Under the pieces are notes generated by a model. The model was given only the letters and a program-made list of their open reading frames with translations. It was not told the origin of the DNA and did not search any database. Positions 7,266 to 15,198 of a DNA stretch of 64,000 nucleotides are shown piece by piece; the first letter of the stretch is position 1; every line of letters starts with the position of its first letter. This DNA is from Nocardia amikacinitolerans NBRC 108937 (GTDB lineage Bacteria; Actinomycetota; Actinomycetes; Mycobacteriales; Mycobacteriaceae). Position numbers and translations under genes: made by a program. The DNA is taken from assembly GCF_001612615.1 (NCBI RefSeq), contig NZ_BDAU01000033.1, forward strand, positions 1 through 64,000, read 5' to 3'.

Positions 7266-8729
7266 ATGGCCGGATTACTGGGCGGAGACCACTGGCACAA
7301 CAAGATCTACAGCAACGGTTGGATCGATTCCGCTGGCGGCGTTTTGAAGGTGACCGAACCCGCGACCGGCGAAGTCCTGGCCGGAGTTGGGCTGGCGAAC
7401 GCGTCCGATATCGACCGGGCGGCCGAACGCGCGGCGGCGGCGCAGCCTGGGTGGGCGGCCGTGGTCGGGCCGGAGCGCGCGGCCGTATTCCGCAAAGCGG
7501 CAATGCTGCTCGATGAGAACCGCGACGAGATCGTGCGATGGTTGGTCCGGGAAACCGGATCCACGCAGTTGAAAGCCGGATTCGAGGTCGAGCTTTCGCT
7601 GGCCGAACTCTGGGAAGCGGCGGCGCTGCCCACCCAGCCGTCCGGGCAGGTGTTGCCCAGCGCCTCGGAGGGGCGGCACAGCATCGCCTACCGGGTCCCG
7701 CTCGGTGTGGTCGGAGTGATCACGCCGTGGAACTTCCCGCTCTACTTGGCCCTGCGGGCGGTGGCGCCGGCACTGGCGCTCGGAAATGCCGTGGTGCTCA
7801 AGCCCGATGAGCAGACCGCGGTCGTCGGTGGCGTCGCTCTGGCAGAGTTGTTCGAGCGTGCCGGGCTGCCCGACGGCGTACTGCAGGTCATGGCCGGTGA
7901 TGCCGAGCCAGGTCAAGCACTGTGCGAGAACCCGCGCGTCGCCATGGTGTCGTTCACGGGTTCCTCGGAGGTCGGCCGGATGGTCGGAGCGTCGGCGGGA
8001 CGCACCCTGAAGCGGCTGTCGCTGGAGCTGGGCGGCAACAATGCCCTGATCATCTTGGACGACGCCGATCTCGACGTGGCGAGTTCGGCCGGGGCGTGGG
8101 GGGCCTTCGCGCACCAGGGACAGATCTGCATGGCCGCGGGACGGCACATCGTGCTCGAATCGGTCGCCGACGAGTACATCGACCGAATCGCCAAGCGGGC
8201 AGCGGCTTTGACCGTGGGCGACCCGAACAAGTCCGACGTCGCACTGGGCCCGCTGATCAACGAGCGCCAGGCGGCGAACGCCGAACGGATCGTGACCCAA
8301 ACCATCGCCGCGGGCGCGGCGCTGCGCGCGGGCGGGACCCGCGACGGACTGTTCTTCCAGCCCACCGTGCTGGCCGGCGTCACCGCGGCGATGCCCGCAT
8401 TCCGGGAGGAGATTTTCGGCCCGGTCGCGCCGGTGATCGTCGTAGGCGACGAGGACGAGGCGATCGCAGCGGCCAACGACACCGAATACGGTCTGGTCGC
8501 TGCCGTCCAAACCGGATCGCCCGAGCGCGGGCACGCGCTGGCGCAGCGATTGCGCACCGGCGTCGTGCACGTCAACGATCAGACAGTCAATGTCGACAAC
8601 TTCTCGCCGTTCGGCGGAATCGGTGCCTCGGGCAACGGTTCTCGGTTCGGGGCTCCGACGAGTTGGGACGAATTCACCCAGTGGCGCTGGGTCACCAGCC
8701 GGGCGAAGGCCCAGGGATATCCATTCTGA
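7266..8729 (+). CDS. NAD(P)-dependent aldehyde dehydrogenase, benzaldehyde-dehydrogenase-like
   Basis: Oxidises an aldehyde to the acid. 487 residues from ATG 7266, which lies 8 bases after GGAG; the ATG at 7260 is too close to it. Visible family marks: TPWNFPLYLALRAVAPALAL (cofactor and substrate entry), SFTGSSEVGR, LSLELGGNNALIILDDAD with the general-base Glu, FAHQGQICMAAGRHIV with the nucleophile Cys, EEIFGPVAPV and SPFGGIGASGNGSR. The GGNNALIIL and ICMAAGR variants are typical of the XylC/vanillin/benzaldehyde branch. The facing AraC gene is its likely regulator. It could take aldehydes made by the chain-cleaving enzymes of the 22-34 kb cluster. Confidence 0.88.
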   Translation: MAGLLGGDHWHNKIYSNGWIDSAGGVLKVTEPATGEVLAGVGLANASDIDRAAERAAAAQPGWAAVVGPERAAVFRKAAMLLDENRDEIVRWLVRETGSTQLKAGFEVELSLAELWEAAALPTQPSGQVLPSASEGRHSIAYRVPLGVVGVITPWNFPLYLALRAVAPALALGNAVVLKPDEQTAVVGGVALAELFERAGLPDGVLQVMAGDAEPGQALCENPRVAMVSFTGSSEVGRMVGASAGRTLKRLSLELGGNNALIILDDADLDVASSAGAWGAFAHQGQICMAAGRHIVLESVADEYIDRIAKRAAALTVGDPNKSDVALGPLINERQAANAERIVTQTIAAGAALRAGGTRDGLFFQPTVLAGVTAAMPAFREEIFGPVAPVIVVGDEDEAIAAANDTEYGLVAAVQTGSPERGHALAQRLRTGVVHVNDQTVNVDNFSPFGGIGASGNGSRFGAPTSWDEFTQWRWVTSRAKAQGYPF

Positions 8730-8877
8730 TCGGTATGGAATGAACTGAGCTACAGGGGAATTTGGTTGTGCAGATCGCCCATCCACGAGGCGTACACGTG
8801 GGTGGGCGGCACTTCCTTGTGCCCCGGCGCACGACGTATCGGGCCCGGGGTGGTTACGACAGTACGGGGAACAGGAA

Positions 8878-9030
8878 TGAGCCGATACGATCCGCGCGGC
8901 ACGGTCGCCGTGGTCACCGGGCGGTACGCGAAGGATCGGACTGGCCACCACACGGACGTTGCTGAGGCGCGGGGCCGAGGTGGCGATTGTCAGTGGGCCG
9001 GTCGCACGGCGCCACGGCCGGTGTCGTCTG
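8878..9030 (+). pseudogene. Decayed SDR N-terminus
   Basis: An ATG at 8878 after GGGGAACAGGA starts MSRYDPRGTVAVVTG, a Rossmann glycine-rich start. The frame is then lost, and in another frame follows IGLATTRTLLRRGAEVAIVS, which is the next part of an SDR fold. Nothing recognisable follows. The whole 8730-9371 interval has no intact gene. On the minus strand, 8750-8860 looks weakly coding (PGHKEVPPTHVYASWMGDLH) but I cannot name it. A relic of a dehydrogenase gene is the best reading. Confidence 0.5.
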
Positions 9031-9371
9031 CTACGGCTTCGTGGACACCCGGCATGGTCGGGTTCGAGTTCGATACCGCCCCTCGGGGGTGCCTCCCTGC
9101 TGCCATCTGCGACGCTAGCCGCAGGACGGTGGGTGGCGTGCTCGCAATGATCACAACTGCCGCCAGAAAGAGTGCAGAACGCACAGTCGGAAGCCGACTG
9201 CTCCATGAATGAACCCTGGTGGCGCTGCAGATGTGGTCGAAATGAACAGAGTTGACGAAAATCATGTGCATGGTGAACATCAATTGGGAGTTTCTCCTCG
9301 GCTAACGTGAAATTTGTGTATAGCGACAAGCGAAATCGCCTGGCGCGCAATGACCCACGCTGGGAGGCATC

Positions 9372-9830
9372 GTGACGAGCTCGGTGATAGTCGATTCCGT
9401 CGCCGGTTTGTGGCAGCGGATCGGTGCGGAAGACGCCGGTGCGCTCTCGGAGACGATGGGCATCGAGGTTCTGGAAGCGGAGCCGCTGCGAGCGGTGGCG
9501 CGGATGCCTGTCGAGGGGAATACGCAGCCCTATCGACTGCTCCACGGAGGTGCGTCCTGTGTTCTGGCCGAGACTGTCGGTTCCATTGCCGCGGCGTTGC
9601 ACGCGGGACCGAATCGGATCGCACTCGGCACCGAACTCAACGCCAGCCACCATCTTTCGGCCGTGGGCGGGTATATCACCGCGGTGGCGACGCAGGTGCA
9701 CGGCGGCCGGAGCGCCGCCTCTTATGAGGTCGTGATCAGTGACGATGCCGGTCGCAGGGTGTGCACGGCGCGGTTGACGTGTGCGATCCGGCCTCGATCG
9801 GAGCACGCCGCACTACGCCAAGCCCAGTGA
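9372..9830 (+). CDS. Hotdog-fold acyl-CoA thioesterase (PaaI/EntH type)
   Basis: Hydrolyses an acyl-CoA thioester. 152 residues from GTG 9372. The hotdog core is clear: TMGIEVLEAEPLRAVARMPV, then YRLLHGGASCVLAETVGSIA with the HGG and the catalytic acidic residue on the central helix, and ELNASHHLSAVGGYITAVAT. The closest pattern is the 1,4-dihydroxy-2-naphthoyl-CoA thioesterase/EntH/PaaI family. It stands alone between two pseudogene remnants, so it may be left over from a larger operon. Its likely duty is releasing CoA from blocked aromatic or short acyl-CoAs, by family only; the substrate cannot be told. Confidence 0.8.
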   Translation: MTSSVIVDSVAGLWQRIGAEDAGALSETMGIEVLEAEPLRAVARMPVEGNTQPYRLLHGGASCVLAETVGSIAAALHAGPNRIALGTELNASHHLSAVGGYITAVATQVHGGRSAASYEVVISDDAGRRVCTARLTCAIRPRSEHAALRQAQ

Positions 9831-9896
9831 TTCGGGCCGCTGTGCGCATCGCCCACACTGTCGCTGGCTCCCCGCTGACCTGCCCCGAGGCCTCGA

Positions 9897-10170
9897 TCAG
9901 CACATCCGGATCGAACGGGTTCCGGTGAGGGTGAACCCGAACTTCGCGGCCAGGACGACCTGGTCACGAAACCCACGTACTGCCTCGCCCAGCAACTGCT
10001 CGGTGGGTCCTGTGCCCTGGCCATAGACCTCGGCCGTGGCGAACAGCGTCACGCCGAGCTCGAATGGCCGCCAGATGGTCGTGCTCCCCTCGCGATCACT
10101 CGGACCGTAGGCGTAGAAGTTGTGCCCATGGCCCTCTCAGGCCGTGCGCGGACACTTTCATTACCTTGAC
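9897..10170 (-). pseudogene. Aldo/keto reductase remnant
   Basis: Reading leftwards, a first piece (MKVSAHGLRG) resembles the VSALGLGCMG start of the family. After a frame change comes FYAYGPSDREGSTTIWRPFE, then LGVTLFATAEVYGQG..TEQLLGEAVRGFRDQ and VVLAAKFGFTL, ending at a stop at 9897. The expected FDTAEVYG is here FATAEVYG, so the catalytic Asp is also lost. It corresponds to the first quarter of an aldo/keto reductase. It is clearly dead, through both truncation and frameshift. Confidence 0.65.
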
Positions 10171-10457
10171 ATTTCCATCGACAACTAGATTGCGCGCGAC
10201 GGCCAGGTTAGTGCGCCCACGGCCGTACGGCAGGCGCACAATGGGTGCGCAGCGACGCTCTTCGGCCATTGGGCAGAATGCACAGTCCTGCGCCTATCAC
10301 TAGGCGGAATGTCCTTTCGGTCGCAGCTCGGTGGAGCCGATAGTGGTGACAACACCTCGCGCGCAATCACGTCCGGAATGTTCTCTGCGCCGAGTATCCG
10401 CAATCAGGAGTGGTGAATGCCTCGCATTCGCCACCGCGAGACTCGAAGGAGTTGACC
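10171..10457. other. Upstream region of the SDR operon
   Basis: About 290 bases without a gene. The last 20 bases hold the GAAGGAG ribosome site of the next gene. A promoter for the SDR-thioesterase-oxygenase operon should lie here, but I cannot point to convincing hexamers. Confidence 0.35.
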
Positions 10458-11390
10458 ATGAGCAAGTGGACGAGTGCGCAAATCCCCGATCAGACGGGTC
10501 GCACGATCATCGTGACCGGAGCGAACAGTGGGCTCGGCTTCGAGACCGCGAAAGAGCTGGCACGCCACGGTGCCCATGTCATTCTGACCGCCCGCGACAA
10601 TGCCAAGGGCGCATCGGCCATCGACCGGCTGCACGCCCAGGTGCCCAAGGCCGATGTCGAGTTGAAGCTACTGGACCTCGCCGACCTCGATTCGGTGCGT
10701 GAATTCGCCGCCGACATCAACCAGGTCGGCCAGCCGCTCGACGCGATCATCAACAACGCCGGTGTCATGTGGCCGCCACGCACGCTGACGAAGCAGGGCT
10801 TCGAATTGCAGTTCGCCACCAACCATCTCGGGCATTTCGCGCTGACCGGATTGCTACTGGATCGGCTGTCCCAGTCCGCGCATTCCGGTGGCGATACCCG
10901 GATTGTGGCCGTCAGCTCGGTCGAACATCGAGGCGGTGCAATCCTTTTCGACGATCTGACCGGTGAGCGCGGCTACGATCCCCGCAAGTACTACTCGCAG
11001 TCCAAGCTGGCGAATGTGTTGTTCGGTCTCGAACTGGATCGGCGTCTGCGTGCTGTGGGCTCACCGATCCGCAGCGTGATCGCCCATCCCGGCTATTCGG
11101 CCACCAACCTGCAGACCAGTGGTCCGACCGGTTTCCTCAAGTTCTTCTTCGGCTCGATCGGCAACAGGCTGATGGCGCAGCCGGCGGCCCACGGCGCGTG
11201 GAACGAGGAGTACGCCGCCACCGCCCCAGAGGTTCAGGGCGGGCAGTTCATCGGCCCGGACGGATTCAACGAGTACCGCGGCCACCCGCATGTCGTACAG
11301 CCGGACAAGCCCGCGTTGGACAGCGATGTCGCGCGACGACTGTGGGAGCTGTCCGAGCAGCTGACCGGCGTGACCTACAACTTCCGTTGA
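10458..11390 (+). CDS. Short-chain dehydrogenase/reductase (retinol-dehydrogenase-like)
   Basis: NAD(P)-dependent oxidoreductase, 310 residues. The ATG at 10458 follows GAAGGAG and replaces the longer frame opening at 10410. It shows the cofactor motif IIVTGANSGLGFETAKELAR, NNAGVMWPP, the catalytic Ser in VAVSSVEHRGG and the YSQSKLANVLF form of the YxxxK active site. The extended length and the YSQSKLANVLF pattern place it with the retinol dehydrogenase/protochlorophyllide-like SDRs. It is first in a three-gene rightward unit with a thioesterase and an MpaB-like oxygenase (gaps of 31 and 34 bases). It may oxidise or reduce a ketone or alcohol made by the oxygenase. Confidence 0.85.
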   Translation: MSKWTSAQIPDQTGRTIIVTGANSGLGFETAKELARHGAHVILTARDNAKGASAIDRLHAQVPKADVELKLLDLADLDSVREFAADINQVGQPLDAIINNAGVMWPPRTLTKQGFELQFATNHLGHFALTGLLLDRLSQSAHSGGDTRIVAVSSVEHRGGAILFDDLTGERGYDPRKYYSQSKLANVLFGLELDRRLRAVGSPIRSVIAHPGYSATNLQTSGPTGFLKFFFGSIGNRLMAQPAAHGAWNEEYAATAPEVQGGQFIGPDGFNEYRGHPHVVQPDKPALDSDVARRLWELSEQLTGVTYNFR

Positions 11391-11421
11391 TCGCCGTCCG
11401 AGCAGAGAAAGGGTCCCCGCG

Positions 11422-12000
11422 ATGACCTGTCTTCCCAGCGACCCGGCTACCTCGGCTGCAGAGGCCGACGCGGTGCTGCTCGACACCGAACGGGTGCGCA
11501 CCTACAGCTGGACGGATCCCGAGGCGGTGTCGAAGCAGGCAGTGCATCTGTCGGGTATCGAATTCCTGCGTGCGACACGGAATTCAGGTACCGCGGCCCC
11601 GATGAACCACACGGCCGGAGTCGACCTCGTCGCGGTGGACGACGGTGAGGTCGTGCTGGAATTCGTGCCCCGAGAATGGCAGTACAACCTGAACGGAAAC
11701 GTGCACGGCGGCATGATCTGCACGATTGCCGACAGCGCCATGGCGATGAGCGCGTTGAGTACGCTGCCAGCCGGATTCATGCCGACCACAACGGATCTGC
11801 AGATCCGGTTCTTCCGCCCCGTTACCACGGATATGGGTGTGGTCCGCTGCATCGGGACCGTGGTGCATCGCGGGCGCCGGACCTGTGCCGCGCGCGCCGA
11901 ATTGCGTGACGGCCGCGGCCGGATACTGGCCCAGGCCACCACGACCTGCCTCATCATTCCCCGTCCAGCCGACGACGACAGCCGAGTTCTCGGAGGCTGA
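11422..12000 (+). CDS. Hotdog-fold thioesterase (PaaI type)
   Basis: 192 residues. The core hotdog reads EFVPREWQYNLNGNVHGGMI, then CTIADSAMAMSALSTLPAGF, PTTTDLQIRFFRPVTTDMGV and RAELRDGRGRILAQATTTC. HGG followed by the ADSAM helix is the usual acyl-CoA thioesterase arrangement, with the Asp as the likely general base. An N-terminal extension of about 60 residues is unmatched. The gene is preceded by AGAAAGG and lies between the SDR and the oxygenase in one transcription unit. It is a different sequence from the thioesterase at 9372, so it is not a recent duplicate. Confidence 0.8.
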   Translation: MTCLPSDPATSAAEADAVLLDTERVRTYSWTDPEAVSKQAVHLSGIEFLRATRNSGTAAPMNHTAGVDLVAVDDGEVVLEFVPREWQYNLNGNVHGGMICTIADSAMAMSALSTLPAGFMPTTTDLQIRFFRPVTTDMGVVRCIGTVVHRGRRTCAARAELRDGRGRILAQATTTCLIIPRPADDDSRVLGG

Positions 12001-12034
12001 GCAATTCGGCAGTGGAAGATCGAAGGAGAAGACC

Positions 12035-12883
12035 GTGCAACGAAGCACAGCTACCACCGCTCACAGTCCCGACATCCCGGCAGGCGGCGATGCGGCCGAG
12101 CCCGATTACGCGCCGATCATGCGCGATATCCAGCAGCGGTTGAACTTTCCGATCGGCGCGCGCCTCGCGGAGAACCTCATCTACGCTGTCGGGTTCATCC
12201 GAACCTGCGGCGGCGTCGAGGATGCCGAGGCGGTCGACCGAGCCGGCAGCGGGAAGATCCACAAACAGGGCGACCGTCGAGCCGACGCGACGGCCGACTA
12301 CTTCCAAAACTGGATGACCTACGGAGCCACTGGTGCGCAGACCCGTGAGTCCGTCGCGAAGGTCGCGGCGATGCACGAGCACTACAAAAAGAGCTACACG
12401 ATGTCCAATGCGGCCTTCGTGCACGGTGTCGCCCTGTTCACCATCCTGTTCGACGAGATTTTCCAGACCGTCGGCCTGGATGTGTTCACCGAGGAGGAGA
12501 AGGCCGCGCAGGCGGCGCACTGGCGCGCGATCGGCGAGCAGCTGCACGTCCACGATATGCCCGATACCTGGGCGGGCTTGCAGCGGTTCAACACCGAGTA
12601 CGAGCACAATCCCGCGTACTTCCGTCCCACGCCCGAGGCGCACCGTTGCGCGGAAGCCCTGATCGACCAGTTCAACAACCGGTGGTTGCCGCGCGCGCTG
12701 CATCCGCTGGGACGAGCGCTGTTGCTGTCGCTTGTCCCCGACCACGTCCTGGTAGCGGTGGGGGAGCGCAAACCACCCGTCGTGGTCGTTCACCTGCTGC
12801 GTATCGCTGTGCGACTAGGTCTTCTCGCGCAGTGGCGGGTGGGTGCAATCCTGCGACGTTCGCGTGCTGGGCAGGGTCGCTAG
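12035..12883 (+). CDS. MpaB/latex-clearing-protein-like oxygenase (DUF2236)
   Basis: 282 residues from GTG 12035, nine bases after AAGGAGAAG. Features fit the mostly helical heme-dependent oxygenase family that includes MpaB and rubber oxygenases: VDRAGSGKIHKQGDRRADAT, then HEHYKKSYTMSNAAFVHGVA, LFTILFDEIFQ, and near the end LIDQFNNRWLPRALHPLGRA with VPDHVLV. Conserved His residues in the HEHYKK and FVHG helices could be heme or substrate ligands (inference). It is the last gene of the SDR-thioesterase unit. Its stop overlaps the convergent PadR gene by four bases. The oxygen-inserting role is known for the family; the substrate here is not known. Confidence 0.75.
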   Translation: MQRSTATTAHSPDIPAGGDAAEPDYAPIMRDIQQRLNFPIGARLAENLIYAVGFIRTCGGVEDAEAVDRAGSGKIHKQGDRRADATADYFQNWMTYGATGAQTRESVAKVAAMHEHYKKSYTMSNAAFVHGVALFTILFDEIFQTVGLDVFTEEEKAAQAAHWRAIGEQLHVHDMPDTWAGLQRFNTEYEHNPAYFRPTPEAHRCAEALIDQFNNRWLPRALHPLGRALLLSLVPDHVLVAVGERKPPVVVVHLLRIAVRLGLLAQWRVGAILRRSRAGQGR

Positions 12884-13530
12884 TCGGACCTGTCGCGGAC
12901 GGCGTCGAGAAGCGGGCTGGCGACATCGCCTGGCCTGCTGTCTGCCCGGGGTGCGTGCTCGATGGCTTCGAGCACCTTCTCGGTCCCCGAGACCTCCAGA
13001 TCGGCGATGGCGATCAAATGGTCGAGGCTGAGCAGCTCGAAGAACACGCTGCGCTGATGCGGTCCGGAGAGCGAAGCGGAGAACTTCGCGCGAGCTTCAC
13101 GCAGTGACTCGGCACGCTCGGCCATATGAGCTCGATAGTCCTCGAGCAGTCGACGCATGGTCTCACCAGGCAGCAGGTCACCGAGAAACAGCCGCATCAT
13201 CATGTGATGCTTCATGTCGGCGCCGCGGATCGGCTCCGACAGATGTTCGGTGAGAGTCGAGGTGCCCGCCACGGCGATCGAATACACCTGCTTGTTCGGT
13301 TTGCCGTCCTGGACGACGGTCTCCTTTGCGATCAGCCCGCGCCGCTCGAGTTCACGCAGTTTCGGATATATCTGTGTGCGCGGCGTTTCCCACCAGGGCG
13401 ACAGTGCCCTGGCGTAGTGCTTGCCGATCTCGTAGCCCGTCATCGGCCGCACGCTCAACAACCCCAGCAGCGCGACCTCCAGGTCGGATAGCTGCGGCAA
13501 CGTCTCGCGTGGTTCGCCTCCATTGGTCAC
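12880..13530 (-). CDS. PadR-family transcriptional regulator
   Basis: 216 residues from GTG 13530. Winged helix: LSDLEVALLGLLSVRPMTGY, EIGKHYARALSPWWETPRTQ, YPKLRELERRGLIAKE, then QDGKPNKQVYSIAVAGT. The C-terminal helical part (HHMMMRLFLGDLLPGETMRR; VFFELLSLDHLIAIADLEV) is the PadR/Vir dimerisation domain. PadR proteins repress genes for phenolic acid detoxification and many other loads. It is divergent from the P450 (139 bases) and convergent with the oxygenase. It is strikingly similar to the second PadR at 21652, sharing YARALSPWWETPRTQ and RELERRG, so the two look like paralogues. Confidence 0.88.
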   Translation of the reverse strand: MTNGGEPRETLPQLSDLEVALLGLLSVRPMTGYEIGKHYARALSPWWETPRTQIYPKLRELERRGLIAKETVVQDGKPNKQVYSIAVAGTSTLTEHLSEPIRGADMKHHMMMRLFLGDLLPGETMRRLLEDYRAHMAERAESLREARAKFSASLSGPHQRSVFFELLSLDHLIAIADLEVSGTEKVLEAIEHAPRADSRPGDVASPLLDAVRDRSD

Positions 13531-13568
13531 GAGTGCATTCTGCCGCCAGTGGTGGCGTTCGAGACAGT

Positions 13569-13597
13569 CGACATGTGCACATCGCCCATTCATGTCG
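13569..13597. promoter_or_regulatory. Dyads in the PadR-P450 divergent region
   Basis: ATGTGCACAT at 13573-13582 is a perfect 10-base palindrome. CGACATG at 13569-13575 is repeated inverted as CATGTCG at 13591-13597. Both lie between the two starts and could bind the PadR protein (inference). The site is not the same as the dyad next to the second PadR gene. Confidence 0.4.
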
Positions 13598-13669
13598 GCC
13601 ACGACTAGGCACCGGGCACTTCCGACAGGCTGGTTCCGCGGGCCACCGTGGAGATGTGAGGAGTGGACA

Positions 13670-15145
13670 ATGAATGTCGACTGGAAGACACTGAGCGACC
13701 GCGCCTTCGGCGTTGCCGAATGGATGTCGATGCCGCTGCCGAGGAAAAATCCGGCGCTGCCACGCGGTCCCAAAATGCCGTCGTCCCTGCAGACCATGTG
13801 GTGGCTGATCTGGCCGAATCCTTTCCTCGAGTCGTGCCGCAAACGTTATGGGGTGCGCTTCACGCTGGACCTGCTGACCCAGCCTCCGATGGTGTTTCTC
13901 AGTAGTCCAGGCGAGGTCAAGGAATTGATGAAGGCGGCACCGGATGTCGTTCTGCCCGGTGCCGGTGGTTCGGTGCTGCGGACGGCGTTGGGAGACAGTT
14001 CGATCATCACACTGGACGGGGACGGTCACCTCGAGCATCGGCGTCTCATGGCACCGGCCTTTCACGGCGCGAAGATCGAACGACTGGCTCCGCTGATGGA
14101 GTCGGTGACCGATCGCTACTTGGCGCGGATGCCTCGAGACGAGCAGTTCCCGATCCATCACGATCTGCAAGCTCTGACACTGGAGATCATTATGCGGGCC
14201 ACCTTCGGCCTGCCCGAGGGTACGCGGTTGAATCGAATTTCTGAGCTGATTCGATCGGCAATCACGTTCGCCGAGAGCCCTCTGTTCGCCCTGCCCGCTA
14301 CCCGAACCATGCCGGTGATTCGGCGGGCCTGGTCGTCGTTCAACGACACACTCCAGCGCATAGATCACGAGATCTACGCGCTGATAGCCGAGCGACGGGA
14401 AGCCCGCGTAACCGGCGCGGACGACTCCGACGGTGTGGACTTGCTCAGTGTGCTGCTCGACGCCCACCACGACGACGGGGCGCCGATGAACGATATCGAG
14501 ATCCGAGACGAACTGCTGACCATGGTGGTGGCCGGTCACGAGACGACCGCATCCCAGATCGGCTGGGCCTTATTGCTTCTCGCTAGAAACCCGGCGGTAC
14601 AACGGCGGCTGTACGAGGAGCTGACCGAAGGGGAGGACGGTGGCCACGACTATCTTCAGGCCACAATCCAAGAGGTCCTCCGCTCGGACATGGCCACCCC
14701 ACATCCAGAGCCGCGGGTGGTCGCCCGCCCGATCGTCATCGGCGGAGTCGAGTACCCCTCGGGAGTGACGCTGCAGGCGCACGGGCATCTGATTCATCAC
14801 GACCCGGACGTCTATCCGGATCCGGAAGTCTTTCGGCCGGAACGGTTCCTGGGTTCGCGTCCGGTTCCCTACTCCTGGATTCCCTTCGGCGGCGGCCGTC
14901 GCCGCTGCATCGGCTCCAATCTGGCCATGCTCGAGATGAGGCTCGTCCTTCGGAAGATTCTGCTTCACTGCGAAGTCCGCCAGGTCGGCGCGGGGTTCGA
15001 ACGTGGCCAGCGGCGTGCCATCACCTCCAGCCCGGCCAGAGGCGCGGTGGTGGTGCTGCACGATCGGCCGCATTCGATCGAATTGCGAACCCCAACCAGC
15101 GCGCAGCGCTCGGATGCGCTGCGTTGTCCCGTCGCCCATCCCTGA
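13670..15145 (+). CDS. Cytochrome P450
   Basis: Heme monooxygenase, 491 residues from ATG 13670 after GAGGAG. The earlier open frame from 13523 would overlap the PadR start. The I-helix has VAGHETTASQIGWAL (~residues 286-300) with the acid-alcohol pair as E-T/T-T. The K-helix EVLR is near 335. The heme loop PFGGGRRRCIGSNLAMLEMR has the ligand Cys near 413. The N-terminus MPSSLQTMWWLIWPNPFLES is not a membrane anchor. The type is soluble and bacterial, needing ferredoxin and reductase, and the FprB-like protein at 18336 is a possible electron donor. The facing PadR gene suggests inducible control. Confidence 0.92.
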   Translation: MNVDWKTLSDRAFGVAEWMSMPLPRKNPALPRGPKMPSSLQTMWWLIWPNPFLESCRKRYGVRFTLDLLTQPPMVFLSSPGEVKELMKAAPDVVLPGAGGSVLRTALGDSSIITLDGDGHLEHRRLMAPAFHGAKIERLAPLMESVTDRYLARMPRDEQFPIHHDLQALTLEIIMRATFGLPEGTRLNRISELIRSAITFAESPLFALPATRTMPVIRRAWSSFNDTLQRIDHEIYALIAERREARVTGADDSDGVDLLSVLLDAHHDDGAPMNDIEIRDELLTMVVAGHETTASQIGWALLLLARNPAVQRRLYEELTEGEDGGHDYLQATIQEVLRSDMATPHPEPRVVARPIVIGGVEYPSGVTLQAHGHLIHHDPDVYPDPEVFRPERFLGSRPVPYSWIPFGGGRRRCIGSNLAMLEMRLVLRKILLHCEVRQVGAGFERGQRRAITSSPARGAVVVLHDRPHSIELRTPTSAQRSDALRCPVAHP

Positions 15146-15160
15146 ACGGAGCACCCACCT

Positions 15161-15194
15161 CGTGATCACCTACCACCTCGAGGGCAAAGCCTGA
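15161..15194 (+). other. Possible ten-codon leader ORF before the PucR gene
   Basis: GTG ATC ACC TAC CAC CTC GAG GGC AAA GCC TGA encodes ITYHLEGKA after the start and ends four bases before the PucR GTG. CGGAG stands 10 bases upstream of the small ORF. It could couple translation of the regulator, or it could be chance. Confidence 0.25.
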
Positions 15195-15198
15195 TCCC

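Noticed and set aside
7275..9806. 843-codon open frame on the minus strand
   Set aside because: It is antisense to the aldehyde dehydrogenase and thioesterase, lacks any domain and is Arg/His-rich. It is a by-product of high GC.
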